Of a DNA stretch of 64,000 nt, positions 29,101 to 43,122 are shown in pieces. The notes beneath the pieces were generated by a model that saw only the letters and a program-made list of their open reading frames with translations, searched no databases and had not been told where the DNA came from. Source of the stretch: Piscicola geometra (Eukaryota; Annelida; Clitellata; Hirudinida; Piscicolidae); NCBI GenBank assembly GCA_943735955.1, contig OX030968.1, positions 118,501 to 182,500 on the forward strand. Reading direction: 5' to 3'. The translations under genes were made by a program, and so were the position numbers. Numbering within the stretch: the first letter of the stretch is position 1; each line of letters starts with the position of its first letter.

Positions 29101-30830
29101 GGTGAAGACGGTGAAGACGATGAAGACGGTGAAGACGGTGAAGACGATGAAGACGGTGAAAACGATGAAGACGGTGAAGACGGTGAAGACGAACGATGAA
29201 GACGATGAAGACGGTGAAGACGATGAAGACGGTGAAGACGATGAAGACGGTGAAGACGATGAAGACGGTGAAGACGATGAAGACGGTGAAGACGATGAAG
29301 ACGGTGAAGACGATGAAGACGTTGAAGACGATGAAGACGGTGAAGACGATGAAGACGATGAAGACGGTGAAGACGGTGAAGACGATGAAGACGAACGATG
29401 AAGAAGATGAAGACGGTGAAGACGGTGAAGACGATGAAGACGGTGAAGACGATGAAGACGGTGAAGACGGTGAAGACGATGAAGACGGTGAAGACGATGA
29501 AGACGGTGAAGACGATGAAGACGGTGAAGACGATGAAGACGGTGAAGACGGTGAAGACGGTGAAGACGATGAAGACGGTGAAGACGATGAAGACAGTGAA
29601 GACGATGAAGACGGTGAAGACGATGAAGACGCTGAAGACGAACGATGAAGACGATGAAGACGGTGAAGACGATGAAGACAGTGAAGACGATGAAGACGGT
29701 GAAGACGATGAAGACGCTGAAGACGAACGATGAAGACGATGAAGACGGTGAAGACGATGAAGACGATGAAGACGAACGATGAAGACGGTGAAGACGGTGA
29801 AGACGGTGAAGACGGTGAAGACGGTGAAGACGGTGAAGACGATGAAGACGATGAAGACGATGAAGACGGTGAAAACGGTGAAGACGATGAAGACGGTGAA
29901 GACGATGAAGACGATGAAGACGGTGAAGACGATGAAGACGGTGAAGACGATGAAGACGATGAAGACGATGAAGACGGTGAAGACGGTGAAGACGGTGAAG
30001 ACGGTGAAGACGGTGAAGACGGTGAAGACGATGAAGACGATGAAGACGATGAAGACGATGAAGACGGTGAAGACGATGAAGACGATGAAGACGATGAAGA
30101 CGATGAAGACGATGAAGACGGTGAAGACGGTGAAGACGGTGAAGACGATGAAGACGATGAAGACGATAAAGACGATAAAGACGGTGAATACGGTGAAGAC
30201 GGTGAAGACGATGAAGACGGTGAAGACGGTGAAGACGATGAAGACGGTGAAAACGATGAAGACGGTGAAGACGGTGAAGACGAACGATGAAGACGATGAA
30301 GACGGTGAAGACGATGAAGACGGTGAAGACGATGAAGACGGTGAGGACGATGAAGACGGTGAAGACGATGAAGACGGTGAAGACGATGAAGACGGTGAAG
30401 ACGATGAAGACGTTGAAGACGATGAAGACGGTGAAGACGATGAAGACGATGAAGACGGTGAAGACGGTGAAGACGATGAAGACGAACGATGAAGAAGATG
30501 AAGACGGTGAAGACGGTGAAGACGATGAAGACGGTGAAGACGATGAAGACGGTGAAGACGGTGAAGACGATGAAGACGGTGAAGACGATGAAGACGGTGA
30601 AGACGATGAAGACGGTGAAGACGATGAAGACGGTGAAGACGGTGAAGACGGTGAAGACGGTGAAGACGATGAAGACGGTGAAGACGATGAAGACAGTGAA
30701 GACGATGAAGACGGTGAAGACGATGAAGACGCTGAAGACGAACGATGAAGACGATGAAGACGGTGAAGACGATGAAGACAGTGAAGACGATGAAGACGGT
30801 GAAGACGATGAAGACGCTGAAGACGAACGA
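26169..30830 (+). repeat. Tandem higher-order repeat, four copies of 1.09-1.25 kb
   Basis: Successive copies begin at 26169, 27422, 28639 and 29730, giving lengths of 1,253, 1,217, 1,091 and about 1,100 bp. A fifth similar start lies at 33838. The first two copies hold the CGTGAAGAC triplet and GGTGAATCC; the later two have lost that internal part, which explains their shorter length. Each carries the GATAAAGAC pair followed by GGTGAATAC. Confidence 0.85.
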
Positions 30831-33800
30831 TGAAGACGATGAAGACGATGAAGACGGTGAAGACGATGAAGACGATAAAGACGAACGATGAAGACGGTGA
30901 AGACGGTGAAGACGGTGAAGACGGTGAAGACGGTGAAGACGGTGAAGACGATGAAGACGATGAAGACGATGAAGACGGTGAAAACGGTGAAGACGATGAA
31001 GACGGTGAAGACAATGAAGACGATGAAGACGGTGAAGACGATGAAGACGGTGAAGACGATGAAGACGATGAAGACGATGAAGACGGTGAAGACGGTGAAG
31101 ACGGTGAAGACGGTGAAGACGGTGAAGACGGTGAAGACGGTGAAGACGGTGAAGACGATGAAGACGATGAAGACGATGAAGACGATGAAGACGGTGAAGA
31201 CGATGAAGACGATGAAGACGATGAAGACGATGAAGACGATGAAGACGGTGAAGACGGTGAAGACGAAGGATGAAGACGATGAAGACGGTGAAGACGATGA
31301 AGACGGTGAAGACGAACGATGAAGACGATGAAGACGGTGAAGACGATGAAGACGGTGAAGACGATGGAGACGGTGAAGACGGTGAAGACGGTGAAGACAA
31401 TGAAGACGGTGAAGACAGTGAAGACGAACGATGAAGACGATGAAGACGGTGAAGACGATGAAGACGGTGAAGACGATGAAGACGATGAAGACGGTGAAGA
31501 CGATGAAGACGGTGAAGACGGTGAAGACGGTGAAGACGGTGAAGACGATGAAGACGATGAAGACGGTGAAGACGATGAAGACGATGAAGACGGTGAAGAC
31601 GATGAAGACGGTGAAGACGGTGAAGACGATGAAGACGGTGAAGACGATGAAGACGATGAAGACGGTGAAGACGGTGAAGACGATGAAGACGAACGATGAA
31701 GAAGATGAAGACGGTGAAGACGGTGAAGACGATGAAGACGGTGAAGACGATGAAGACGGTGAAGACGGTGAAGACGATGAAGACGGTGAAGACGATGAAG
31801 ACGGTGAAGACGATGAAGACGGTGAAGACGATGAAGACGGTGAAGACGGTGAAGACGGTGAAGACGGTGAAGACGATGAAGACGGTGAAGACGATGAAGA
31901 CAGTGAAGACGATGAAGACGGTGAAGACGATGAAGACGCTGAAGACGAACGATGAAGACGATGAAGACGGTGAAGACGATGAAGACAGTGAAGACGATGA
32001 AGACGGTGAAGACGATGAAGACGCTGAAGACGAACGATGAAGACGATGAAGACGATGAAGACGGTGAAGACGATGAAGACGATAAAGACGAACGATGAAG
32101 ACGGTGAAGACGGTGAAGACGGTGAAGACGGTGAAGACGGTGAAGACGGTGAAGACGATGAAGACGATGAAGACGATGAAGACGGTGAAAACGGTGAAGA
32201 CGATGAAGACGGTGAAGACAATGAAGACGATGAAGACGATGAAGACGGTGAAGACGATGAAGACGATGAAGACGATGAAGACGGTGAAGACGGTGAAGAC
32301 GGTGAAGACGGTGAAGACGGTGAAGACGGTGAAGACGGTGAAGACGGTGAAGACGATGAAGACGATGAAGACGATGAAGACGATGAAGACGGTGAAGACG
32401 ATGAAGACGATGAAGACGATGAAGACGATGAAGACGATGAAGACGGTGAAGACGGTGAAGACGAAGGATGAAGACGATGAAGACGGTGAAGACGATGAAG
32501 ACGGTGAAGACGAACGATGAAGACGATGAAGACGGTGAAGACGATGAAGACGGTGAAGACGATGGAGACGGTGAAGACGGTGAAGACGGTGAAGACGGTG
32601 AAGACAATGAAGACGGTGAAGACAGTGAAGACGAACGATGAAGACGATGAAGACGGTGAAGACGATGAAGACGGTGAAGACGATGAAGACGATGAAGACG
32701 GTGAAGACGATGAAGACGGTGAAGACGGTGAAGACGGTGAAGACGGTGAAGACGATGAAGACGATGAAGACGGTGAAGACGATGAAGACGATGAAGACGG
32801 TGAAGACGATGAAGACGATGAAGACGAACGATGAAGACGATGAAGACGGTGAAGACGGTGAAGACGGTGAAGACGATGAAGACGGTGAAGACGATGAAGA
32901 CGGTGAAGACGGTGAAGACGGTGAAGACGGTGAAGACGATGAAGACGATGAAGACGATGAAGACGGTGAAAACGGTGAAGACGATGAAGACGGTGAAGAC
33001 GATGAAGACGATGAAGACGGTGAAGACGATGAAGACGGTGAAGACGATGAAGACGATGAAGACGATGAAGACGGTGAAGACGGTGAAGACGGTGAAGACG
33101 GTGAAGACGGTGAAGACGGTGAAGACGGTGAAGACGGTGAAGACGGTGAAGACGATGAAGACGATGAAGACGATGAAGACGATGAAGACGGTAAAGACGA
33201 TGAAGACGATGAAGACGATGAAGACGATGAAGACGATGAAGACGGTGAAGACGGTGAAGACGGTGAAGACGATGAAGACGATGAAGACGATGAAGACGAT
33301 GAAGACGGTGAAGACGATGAAGACGAGGAAGACGATGAAGACGATGAAGACGATGAAGACGATGAAGACGGTGAAAACGGTGAAGACGGTGAAGACGATG
33401 AAGACGATGAAGACGATAAAGACGATAAAGACGGTGAAGACGGTGAAGACGGTGAAGACGGTGAAGACGGTGAAGACGATGAAGACGATGAAGACCGTGA
33501 AGACGATGAAGACGGTGAAGACGGTGAAGACGATGAAGACGATGAAGACCGTGAAGACGATGAAGACGGTGAAGACGGTGAAGACGATGAAGACGATGAA
33601 GACCGTGAAGACGGTGAAGACGATGAAGACGGTGAAGACGGTGAAGACGGTGAAGACGGTGAAGACGGTGAAGACGATGAAGACGGTGAAGACGATGAAG
33701 ACAGTGAAGACGATGAAGACGGTGAAGACGATGAAGACGCTGAAGACGAACGATGAAGACGATGAAGACGGTGAAGACGATGAAGACAGTGAAGACGATG

Positions 33801-34395
33801 AAGACGGTGAAGACGATGAAGACGCTGAAGACGAACGATGAAGACGATGAAGACGGTGAAGACGATGAAGACGATGAAGACGAACGATGAAGACGGTGAA
33901 GACGGTGAAGACGGTGAAGACGGTGAAGACGGTGAAGACGGTGAAGACGATGAAGACGATGAAGACGATGAAGACGGTGAAAACGGTGAAGACGATGAAG
34001 ACGGTGAAGACGATGAAGACGATGAAGACGGTGAAGACGATGAAGACGGTGAAGACGATGAAGACGATGAAGACGATGAAGACGGTGAAGACGGTGAAGA
34101 CGGTGAAGACGGTGAAGACGGTGAAGACGGTGAAGACGATGAAGACGATGAAGACGATGAAGACGATGAAGACGGTGAAGACGATGAAGACGATGAAGAC
34201 GATGAAGACGATGAAGACGATGAAGACGGTGAAGACGGTGAAGACGGTGAAGACGATGAAGACGATGAAGACGATAAAGACGATAAAGACGGTGAATACG
34301 GTGAAGACGGTGAAGACGATGAAGACGGTGAAGACGGTGAAGACGATGAAGACGGTGAAAACGATGAAGACGGTGAAGACGGTGAAGACGAACGA
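30830..34395 (+). repeat. 1,207-bp duplication and a copy of the 25.2-26.2 kb block
   Basis: About 30830-31390 recurs from 32037 (offset 1,207 bp), with the rare CGAAGGATGAAGAC junction near 31267 and 32465; the same junction occurs at 24813. The block 32831-33841 repeats 25180-26172 at an offset of 7,651 bp, including the GAGGAAGAC monomer (25658 and 33325), but lacks the GGTGAATCC change of the earlier copy. Confidence 0.75.
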
Positions 34396-37300
34396 TGAAG
34401 ACGATGAAGACGGTGAAGACGATGAAGACGGTGAAGACGATGAAGACGGTGAAGACGATGAAGACGGTGAAGACGATGAAGACGGTGAAGACGATGAAGA
34501 CGTTGAAGACGATGAAGACGGTGAAGACGATGAAGACGATGAAGACGGTGAAGACGGTGAAGACGATGAAGACGAACGATGAAGAAGATGAAGACGGTGA
34601 AGACGGTGAAGACGATGAAGACGGTGAAGACGATGAAGACGGTGAAGACGGTGAAGACGATGAAGACGGTGAAGACGATGAAGACGGTGAAGACGATGAA
34701 GACGGTGAAGACGATGAAGACGGTGAAGACAATGAAGACGGTGAAGACGATGAAGACGATGAAGACGAACGATGAAGACGATGAAGACGGTGAAGACGAT
34801 GAAGACCGTGAAGACGATGAAGACGCTGAAGACGATGAAGACGGTGAAGACGATGAAGACTGTGAAGACGGTGAAGACGATCGATGAAGACGGTGAAGAC
34901 GATGAAGACGGTGAAGACGATGAAGACGGTGAAGACCATGAAGACGGTGAAGACGATGAAGACGATGAAGACGAACGATGAAGACGGTGAAGACGGTGAA
35001 GACGGTGAAGACGGTGAAGACGGTGAAGACGGTGAAGACGATGAAGACGATGAAGACGGTGAAAACGATGAAGACGGTGAAGACGATGAAGACGATGAAG
35101 ACGGTGAAGACGAACGATGAAGACGATGAAGACGGTGAAGACGATGAAGACGATGAAGACGGTGAAGACGATGAAGACGGTGAAGACGATGAAGACGGTG
35201 AAGACGGTGAAGACGAACGATGAAGACGATGAAGACGGTGAAGACGATGAAGACGGTGAAGACGATGACGACGGTGAAGACGATGAAGACGGTGAAGACG
35301 AACGATGAAGACGATGAAGACGGTGAAGACGATGAAGACAGTGAAGACGATGAAGACGGTGAAGACGATGAAGACGCTGAAGACGAACGATGAAGACGAT
35401 GAAGACGATGAAGACGGTGAAGACGGTGAAGACGGTGAAGACGGTGAAGACGATGAAGACGATGAAGACGATGAAGACGATGAAGACGGTGAAGACGATG
35501 AAGACGATGAAGACGATGAAGACGATGAAGACGATGAAGACGGTGAAGACGGTGAAAATGGTGAAGACGGTGAAGACGATGAAGACGATAAAGACGATAA
35601 AGACGATAAAGACGGTGAATACGGTGAAGACGGTGAAGACGATGAAGACGGTGAAGACGGTGAAGACGATGAAGACGGTGAAGACGATGAAGACGGTGAA
35701 GACGGTGAAGACGAACGATGAAGACGATGAAGACGGTGAAGACGATGAAGACGGTGAAGACGATGAAGACGGTGAAGACGATGAAGACGGTGAAGACGAT
35801 GAAGACGGTGAAGACGATGAAGACGTTGAAGACGATGAAGACGGTGAAGACGATGAAGACGATGAAGACGGTGAAGACGGTGAAGACGATGAAGACGAAC
35901 GATGAAGAAGATGAAGACGGTGAAGACGGTGAAGACGATGAAGACGGTGAAGACAATGAAGACGGTGAAGACGGTGAAGACGATGAAGACGGTGAAGACG
36001 ATGAAGACGGTAAAGACGATGAAGACGGTGAAGACGATGAAGACGGTGAAGACGATGAAGACGGTGAAGACGATGAAGACGATGAAGACGGTGAAGACGA
36101 ACGATGAAGACGATGAAGACGGTGAAGACGATGAAGACGGTGAAGACGATGAAGACGGTGAAGACGATGAAGACGGTGAAGACGATGAAGACTGTGAAGA
36201 CGGTGAAGACGATCGATGAAGACGGTGAAGACGATGAAGACGGTGAAGACGATGAAGACGGTGAAGACGATGAAGACGATGAAGACGAACGATGAAGACG
36301 GTGAAGACGGTGAAGACGGTGAAGACGGTGAAGACGGTGAAGACGGTGAAGACGATGAAGACGATGAAGACGGTGAAGACGATGAAGACGGTGAAGACGA
36401 TGAAGACGATGAAGACGGTGAAGACGAACGATGAAGACGATGAAGACGGTGAAGACGGTGAAGACGATGAAGACGGTGAAGACGATGAAGACTGTGAAGA
36501 CGGTGAAGACGAACGATGAAGACGGTGAAGACGATGAAGACGGTGAAGACGATGAAGACGGTGAAGACGATGAAGACGATGAAGACGAACGATGAAGACG
36601 GTGAAGACGGTGAAGACGGTGAAGACGGTGAAGACGGTGAAGACGGTGAAGACGGTGAAGACGGTGAAGACGATGAAGACGATGAAGACGATGAAGACGG
36701 TGAAAACGGTGAAAACGATGAAGACGGTGAAGACGATGAAGACGGTGAAGACGATGAAGACGATGAAGACGGTGAAGACGATGAAGACGGTGAAGACGAT
36801 GAAGACGATGAAGACGATGAAGACGGTGAAGACGATGAAGACGGTGAAGACGATGAAGACGTTGAAGACGATGAAGACGGTGAAGACGATGAAGACGATG
36901 AAGACGGTGAAGACGGTGAAGACGATGAAGACGAACGATGAAGAAGATGAAGACGGTGAAGACGGTGAAGACGATGAAGACGGTGAAGACAATGAAGACG
37001 GTGAAGACGGTGAAGACGATGAAGACGGTGAAGACGATGAAGACGGTAAAGACGATGAAGACGGTGAAGACGATGAAGACGGTGAAGACGATGAAGACGG
37101 TGAAGACGATGAAGACGATGAAGACGGTGAAGACAAATGATGAAGACGATGAAGACGGTGAAGACAATGAAGACGGTGAAGACGATGAAGACGGTGAAGA
37201 CGATGAAGACGGTGAAGACGATGAAGACTGTGAAGACGGTGAAGACGATCGATGAAGACGGTGAAGACGATGAAGACGGTGAAGACGATGAAGACGGTGA

Positions 37301-40300
37301 AGACGATGAAGACGGTGAAGACGATGAAGACGATGAAGACGAACGATGAAGACGGTGAAGACGGTGAAGACGGTGAAGACGGTGAAGACGGTGAAGACGG
37401 TGAAGACGATGAAGACGATGAAGACGGTGAAGACGATGAAGACGGTGAAGACGATGAAGACGATGAAGACGGTGAAGACGAACGATGAAGACGATGAAGA
37501 CGGTGAAGACGGTGAAGACGATGAAGACGGTGAAGACGATGAAGACTGTGAAGACGGTGAAGACGAACGATGAAGACGGTGAAGACGATGAAGACGGTGA
37601 AGACGATGAAGACGGTGAAGACAATGAAGACGATGAAGACGAACGATGAAGACGGTGAAGACGGTGAAGACGGTGAAGACGGTGAAGACGGTGAAGACGG
37701 TGAAGACGGTGAAGACGGTGAAGACGATGAAGACGATGAAGACGATGAAGACGGTGAAAACGGTGAAGACGATGAAGACGGTGAAGACGATGAAGACGGT
37801 GAAGACGATGAAGACGATGAAGACGGTGAAGACGATGAAGACGGTGAAGACGATGAAGACGATGAAGACGATGAAGACGGTGAAGACGGTAAAGACGGTG
37901 AAGACGGTGAAGACGGTGAAGACGGTGAAGACGGTGAAGACGATGAAGACGATGAAGACGTTGAAGACGATGAAGACGGTGAAGACGATGAAGACGATGA
38001 AGACGATGAAGACGATGAAGACGATGAAGACGATGAAGACGGTGAAGACGGTGAAGACGGTGAAGACGATGAAGACGATGAAGACGATAAAGACGATAAA
38101 GACGGTGAATACGGTGAAGACGGTGAAGACGATAAAGACGGTGAAAACGGTGAAGACGATGAAGACGGTGAAGACGGTGAAGACGAACGATGAAGACGAT
38201 GAAGACGGTGAAGACGATGAAGACGGTGAAGACGATGAAGACGGTGAAGACGATGAAGACGGTGAAGACGATGAAGACGATGAAGACGGTGAAGACGATG
38301 AAGACGTTGAAGACGATGAAGACGGTGAAGACGATGATGACGATGAAGACGGTGAAGACGGTGAAGACGATGAAGACGAACGATGAAGAAGATGAAGACG
38401 GTGAAGACGGTGAAGACGATGAAGACGGTGAAGACGATGAAGACGTTGAAGACGGTGAAAACGATGAAGACGGTGAAGACGATGAAGACGGTGAAGACGA
38501 TGAAGACGGTGAAGACGATGAAGACGGTGAAGACGATGAAGACGATGAAGACGGTGAAGACGAACGATGAAGACGATGAAGACGGTGAAGACGATGAAGA
38601 CGGTGAAGACGATGAAGACGGTGAAGACGATGAAGACGGTGAAGACGATGAAGACTGTGAAGACGGTGAAGACGATCGATGAAGACGGTGAAGACGGTGA
38701 AGACGGTGAAGACGATGAAGACGATGAAGACGATGAAGACGGTGAAAACGGTGAAGACGATGAAGACGGTGAAGACGATGAAGACGATGAAGACGTTGAA
38801 GACGATGAAGACGGTGAAGACGATGAAGACGATGAAGACGATGAAGACGGTGAAGACGGTGAAGACGGTGAAGACGGTGAAGACGGTGAAGACGGTGAAG
38901 ACGGTGAAGACGATGAAGACGATGAAGACGATGAAGACGATGAAGACGGTGAAGACGATGAAGACGATGAAGACGATGAAGACGATGAAGACGATGAAGA
39001 CGGTGAAGACGGTGAAGACGGTGAAGACGATGAAGACGATGAAGACGATAAAGACGATAAAGACGGTGAATACGGTGAAGACGGTGAAGACGATGAAGAC
39101 GGTGAAGACGGTGAAGACGATGAAGACGGTGAAGACGATGATGACGGTGAAGACGGTGAAGACGAACGATGAAGACGATGAAGACGGTGAAGACGATGAA
39201 GACGGTGAAGACGATGAAGACGGTGAAGACGATGAAGACGGTGAAGACGATGAAGACGGTGAAGACGATGAAGACGTTGAAGACGATGAAGACGGTGAAG
39301 ACGATGAAGACGATGAAGACGGTGAAGACGGTGAAGACGATGAAGACGAACGATGAAGAAGATGAAGACGATGAAGACGGTGAAGACGATGAAGACGGTG
39401 AAGACGATGAAGACGGTGAAGACGGTGAAGACGATGAAGACGGTGAAGACGATGAAGACGGTGAAGACGATGAAGACGGTGAAGACGATGAAGACGTTGA
39501 AGACGATGAAGACGGTGAAGACGATGAAGACGATGAAGACGGTGAAGACGGTGAAGACGATGAAGACGAACGATGAAGAAGATGAAGACGGTGAAGACGG
39601 TGAAGACGATGAAGACGGTGAAGACGATGAAGACGGTGAAGACGGTAAAGACGGTGAAGACGGTGAAGACGGTGAAGACGGTGAAGACGGTGAAGACGAT
39701 GAAGACGATGAAGACGTTGAAGACGATGAAGACGGTGAAGACGATGAAGACGATGAAGACGATGAAGACGATGAAGACGATGAAGACGATGAAGACGGTG
39801 AAGACGGTGAAGACGGTGAAGACGATGAAGACGATGAAGACGATAAAGACGATAAAGACGGTGAATACGGTGAAGACGGTGAAGACGATGAAGACGGTGA
39901 AAACGGTGAAGACGATGAAGACGGTGAAGACGGTGAAGACGAACGATGAAGACGATGAAGACGGTGAAGACGATGAAGACGGTGAAGACGATGAAGACGG
40001 TGAAGACGATGAAGACGGTGAAGACGATGAAGACGATGAAGACGGTGAAGACGATGAAGACGTTGAAGACGATGAAGACGGTGAAGACGATGAAGACGAT
40101 GAAGACGGTGAAGACGGTGAAGACGATGAAGACGAACGATGAAGAAGATGAAGACGGTGAAGACGGTGAAGACGATGAAGACGGTGAAGACGATGAAGAC
40201 GTTGAAGACGGTGAAAACGATGAAGACGGTGAAGACGATGAAGACGGTGAAGACGATGAAGACGGTGAAGACGATGAAGACGGTGAAGACAATGAAGACG

Positions 40301-41690
40301 ATGAAGACGGTGAAGACGAACGATGAAGACGATGAAGACGGTGAAGACGATGAAGACGGTGAAGACGATGAAGACGGTGAAGACGATGAAGACGGTGAAG
40401 ACGATGAAGACTGTGAAGACGGTGAAGACGATCGATGAAGACGGTGAAGACGGTGAAGACGGTGAAGACGATAAAGACGATGAAGACGATAAAGACGATG
40501 AAGACGATGAAGACGGTGAAAACGGTGAAGACGATGAAGACGGTGAAGACGATGAAGACGATGAAGACGTTGAAGACGATGAAGACGGTGAAGACGATGA
40601 AGACGATGAAGACGATGAAGACGGTGAAGACGGTGAAGACGGTGAAGACGGTGAAGACGGTGAAGACGGTGAAGACGGTGAAGACGATGAAGACGATGAA
40701 GACGATGAAGACGATGAAGACGGTGAAGACGATGAAGACGATGAAGACGATGAAGACGATGAAGACGATGAAGACGATGAAGACGGTGAAGACGGTGAAG
40801 ACGGTGAAGACGATGAAGACGATGAAGACGATAAAGACGATAAAGACGGTGAATACGGTGAAGAAGGTGAAGACGATGAAGACGGTGAAGACGGTGAAGA
40901 CGATGAAGACGGTGAAGACGATGATGACGGTGAAGACGGTGAAGACGAACGATGAAGACGATGAAGACGGTGAAGACGATGAAGACGGTGAAGACGATGA
41001 AGACGGTGAAGACGATGAAGACGGTGAAGACGATGAAGACGGTGAAGAAGATGAAGACGTTGAAGACGATGAAGACGGTGAAGACGATGAAGACGATGAA
41101 GACGGTGAAGACGGTGAAGACGATGAAGACGAACGATGAAGAAGATGAAGACGATGAAGACGGTGAAGACGATGAAGACGGTGAAGACGATGAAGACGGT
41201 GAAGACGGTGAAGACGATGAAGACGGTGAAGACGATGAAGACGGTGAAGACGATGAAGACGGTGAAGACGATGAAGACGTTGAAGACGATGAAGACGGTG
41301 AAGACGATGAAGACGATGAAGACGGTGAAGACGGTGAAGACGATGAAGACGAACGATGAAGAAGATGAAGACGGTGAAGACGGTGAAGACGATGAAGACG
41401 GTGAAGACGATGAAGACGGTGAAGACGGTGAAGACGATCAAGACGGTGAAGACGATGAAGACGGTGAAGACGATGAAGACGGTGAAGACGATGAAGACGG
41501 TGAAGACGATGAAGACGGTGAAGACGATGAAGACGATGAAGACGGTGAAGACGAACGATGAAGACGATGAAGACGGTGAAGACGATGAAGACGGTGAAGA
41601 CGATGAAGACGGTGAAGACGATGAAGACGGTGAAGACGATGAAGACGGTGAAGACGATGAAGACTGTGAAGACGGTGAAGACGATCGATG
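34395..41690 (+). repeat. Higher-order repeats, offsets 1,036 and 1,756 bp
   Basis: The pattern at 35902-36219 recurs at 36938-37255 (1,036 bp). The block 38190-39172 recurs at 39946-40955 (1,756 bp), sharing GTTGAAGAC and GATGATGAC landmarks, the GATC steps and the GATAAAGAC pair plus GGTGAATAC. Modules starting GATGAAGAAGATGAAGAC after a GAAC step are frequent here (38389, 39355, 39571, 40139, 41136, 41356). Confidence 0.75.
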
Positions 41691-41699
41691 AAGACGGTG

Positions 41700-43122
41700 A
41701 AGACGATGAAGACGGTGAAGACGATGAAGACGGTGAAGACGATGAAGACGATGAAGACGATGAAGACGATGAAGACGATGAAGACGGTGAAAACGGTGAA
41801 GACGGTGAAGACGATGAAGACGATGAAGACGATAAAGACGATAAAGACGGTGAATACGGTGAAGACGGTGAAGACGATGAAGACGGTGAAGACGGTGAAG
41901 ACGATGAAGACGGTGAAGACGATGAAGACGGTGAAGACGTTGAAGACGGTGAAGACGGTGAAGACGATGAAGACGGTGAAGACGGTGAAGACGGTGAAGA
42001 CGGTGAAGACGATGAAGACGATGAAGACGATGAAGACGGTGAAGACGATGAAAACAATGAAGACGATGAAGACGATGAAGACAGTGAAGACGGTGAAGAC
42101 GGTGAAGAAAATGAAGACGATGAAGACGATGAAGACGAAGAAGACGGTGAAGACGGTGAAGACGGTGAAGACGTTGAAGACGGTGAAGACGATGAAGACG
42201 ATAAAGACGAACGGTGAAGACGATGAAGACGGTGAAGACGATGAAGACGGTGAAGACGATGAAGACGGTGAAGACGATGAAGACGGTGAAGACGATGAAG
42301 ACGGTGAAGACGGTGAAGACGATGAAAACGATGAAGACGATGAAGACGGTGAAGACGGTGAAGACGATGAAGACGATGAAGACGGTGAAGACGGTGAAGA
42401 CGGTGAAGACGATGAAGACCGTGAAGAGGATGAAGACGGTGAAGACGTTGAAGACGATGAAGACGATGAAGACGGTGAAGACGGTGAAGACGATGAAGAC
42501 GGTGAAGACGGTGAAGACGGTGAAGACGGTGAAGACGATGAAGACGGTGAAGACGATGAAGACGGTGAAGACGATGAAGACGATGAAGACGGTGAAGACG
42601 GTGAAGACGGTGAAGACAATGAAGACGATGAAGACGATGAAGACGGTGAAGACGGTGAAGACGGTGAAGACGGTGAAAACGATGAAGACGATGAAGACGA
42701 TGAAAACGGTGAAGACGGTGAAGACGGTGAAGACGGTGAAGACGGTGAAGACGGTGAAGATGATGAAGACGATGAAGACGAACGATGAAGACGATGAAGA
42801 CGGTGAAGACGATGAAGACGGTGAAGACGGTGAAGACGATGAAGACGATGAAGACGGTGAAGACGATGAAGACGGTGAAGACGGTGAAAACGATGAAGAC
42901 GATGAAGACGGTGAAGACGGTGAAGACGGTGAAGACGATAAAGACGGTGAAGACGATGAAGACGATGAAGACGGTGAAGGCGATGAAGACGGTGAAGACG
43001 GTGAAGACGGTGAAGACGGTGAAGACGATGAAGACGATGAAGACGGTGAAGACGGTGAAGACGATGAAGACGATGAAGACGATGAAGACGGTGAAGACGA
43101 TGAAGACGATGAAGACGATGAA
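41700..43122 (+). repeat. Spacer-proximal end of array 1, few phase steps
   Basis: The last 1.4 kb of array 1 keeps the 9-bp monomer but has only two GAAC steps (near 42210 and 42781) and more odd monomers, for example GAAAACAATGAAGAC, GAAGAAAATGAAGAC, GACGAAGAAGAC and GAAGAGGATGAAGAC. I saw no higher-order copy of this part within array 1. The final monomers resemble the end of array 2 (62690-63018), so the two array ends appear to share ancestry. Confidence 0.7.

Larger units (their letters stand above)
1..43122 (+). repeat. Minisatellite array 1, 9-bp GRTGAAGAC monomer, over 43 kb
   Basis: The whole stretch is a head-to-tail array of a 9-bp monomer. Nearly all copies are GATGAAGAC or GGTGAAGAC; rarer ones carry single changes such as GTTGAAGAC, GCTGAAGAC, AGTGAAGAC, CGTGAAGAC, TGTGAAGAC, GATAAAGAC, GGTGAAAAC, GGTGAATAC and GATGGAGAC. 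I saw no inverted monomer and no non-repeat island. About every 50-250 bp the 9-bp phase moves by +4 at GAC-GAAC-GAT or GAC-GATC-GAT. The left end is outside the window; the right end is a sharp junction to spacer (GATGAAAGGTGTTGG). The plus strand is about 78% purine. It has the same orientation as the downstream 18S fragment and the position of intergenic-spacer subrepeats. It is not coding: phase steps break plus-strand frames every few hundred bases. Confidence 0.97.

Noticed and set aside
6951..41441. Minus-strand ORF of 11,496 codons, and similar ones at 8108-37624, 44389-63063 and 45099-55688
   Set aside because: The monomer lacks minus-strand stops in every frame. Phase steps switch the product between hydrophobic, RLH and serine/proline runs, with no domain or start context. 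Not called as genes.
1..43122. CRISPR array
   Set aside because: The repeat is 9 bp, contiguous and without unique spacers; the setting is eukaryotic rDNA.
1..43122. Telomere repeat
   Set aside because: GRTGAAGAC is not a known telomere motif type, is interrupted by spacer and 18S pieces, and is flanked on both sides in the second array. A subtelomeric location remains possible but unsupported.
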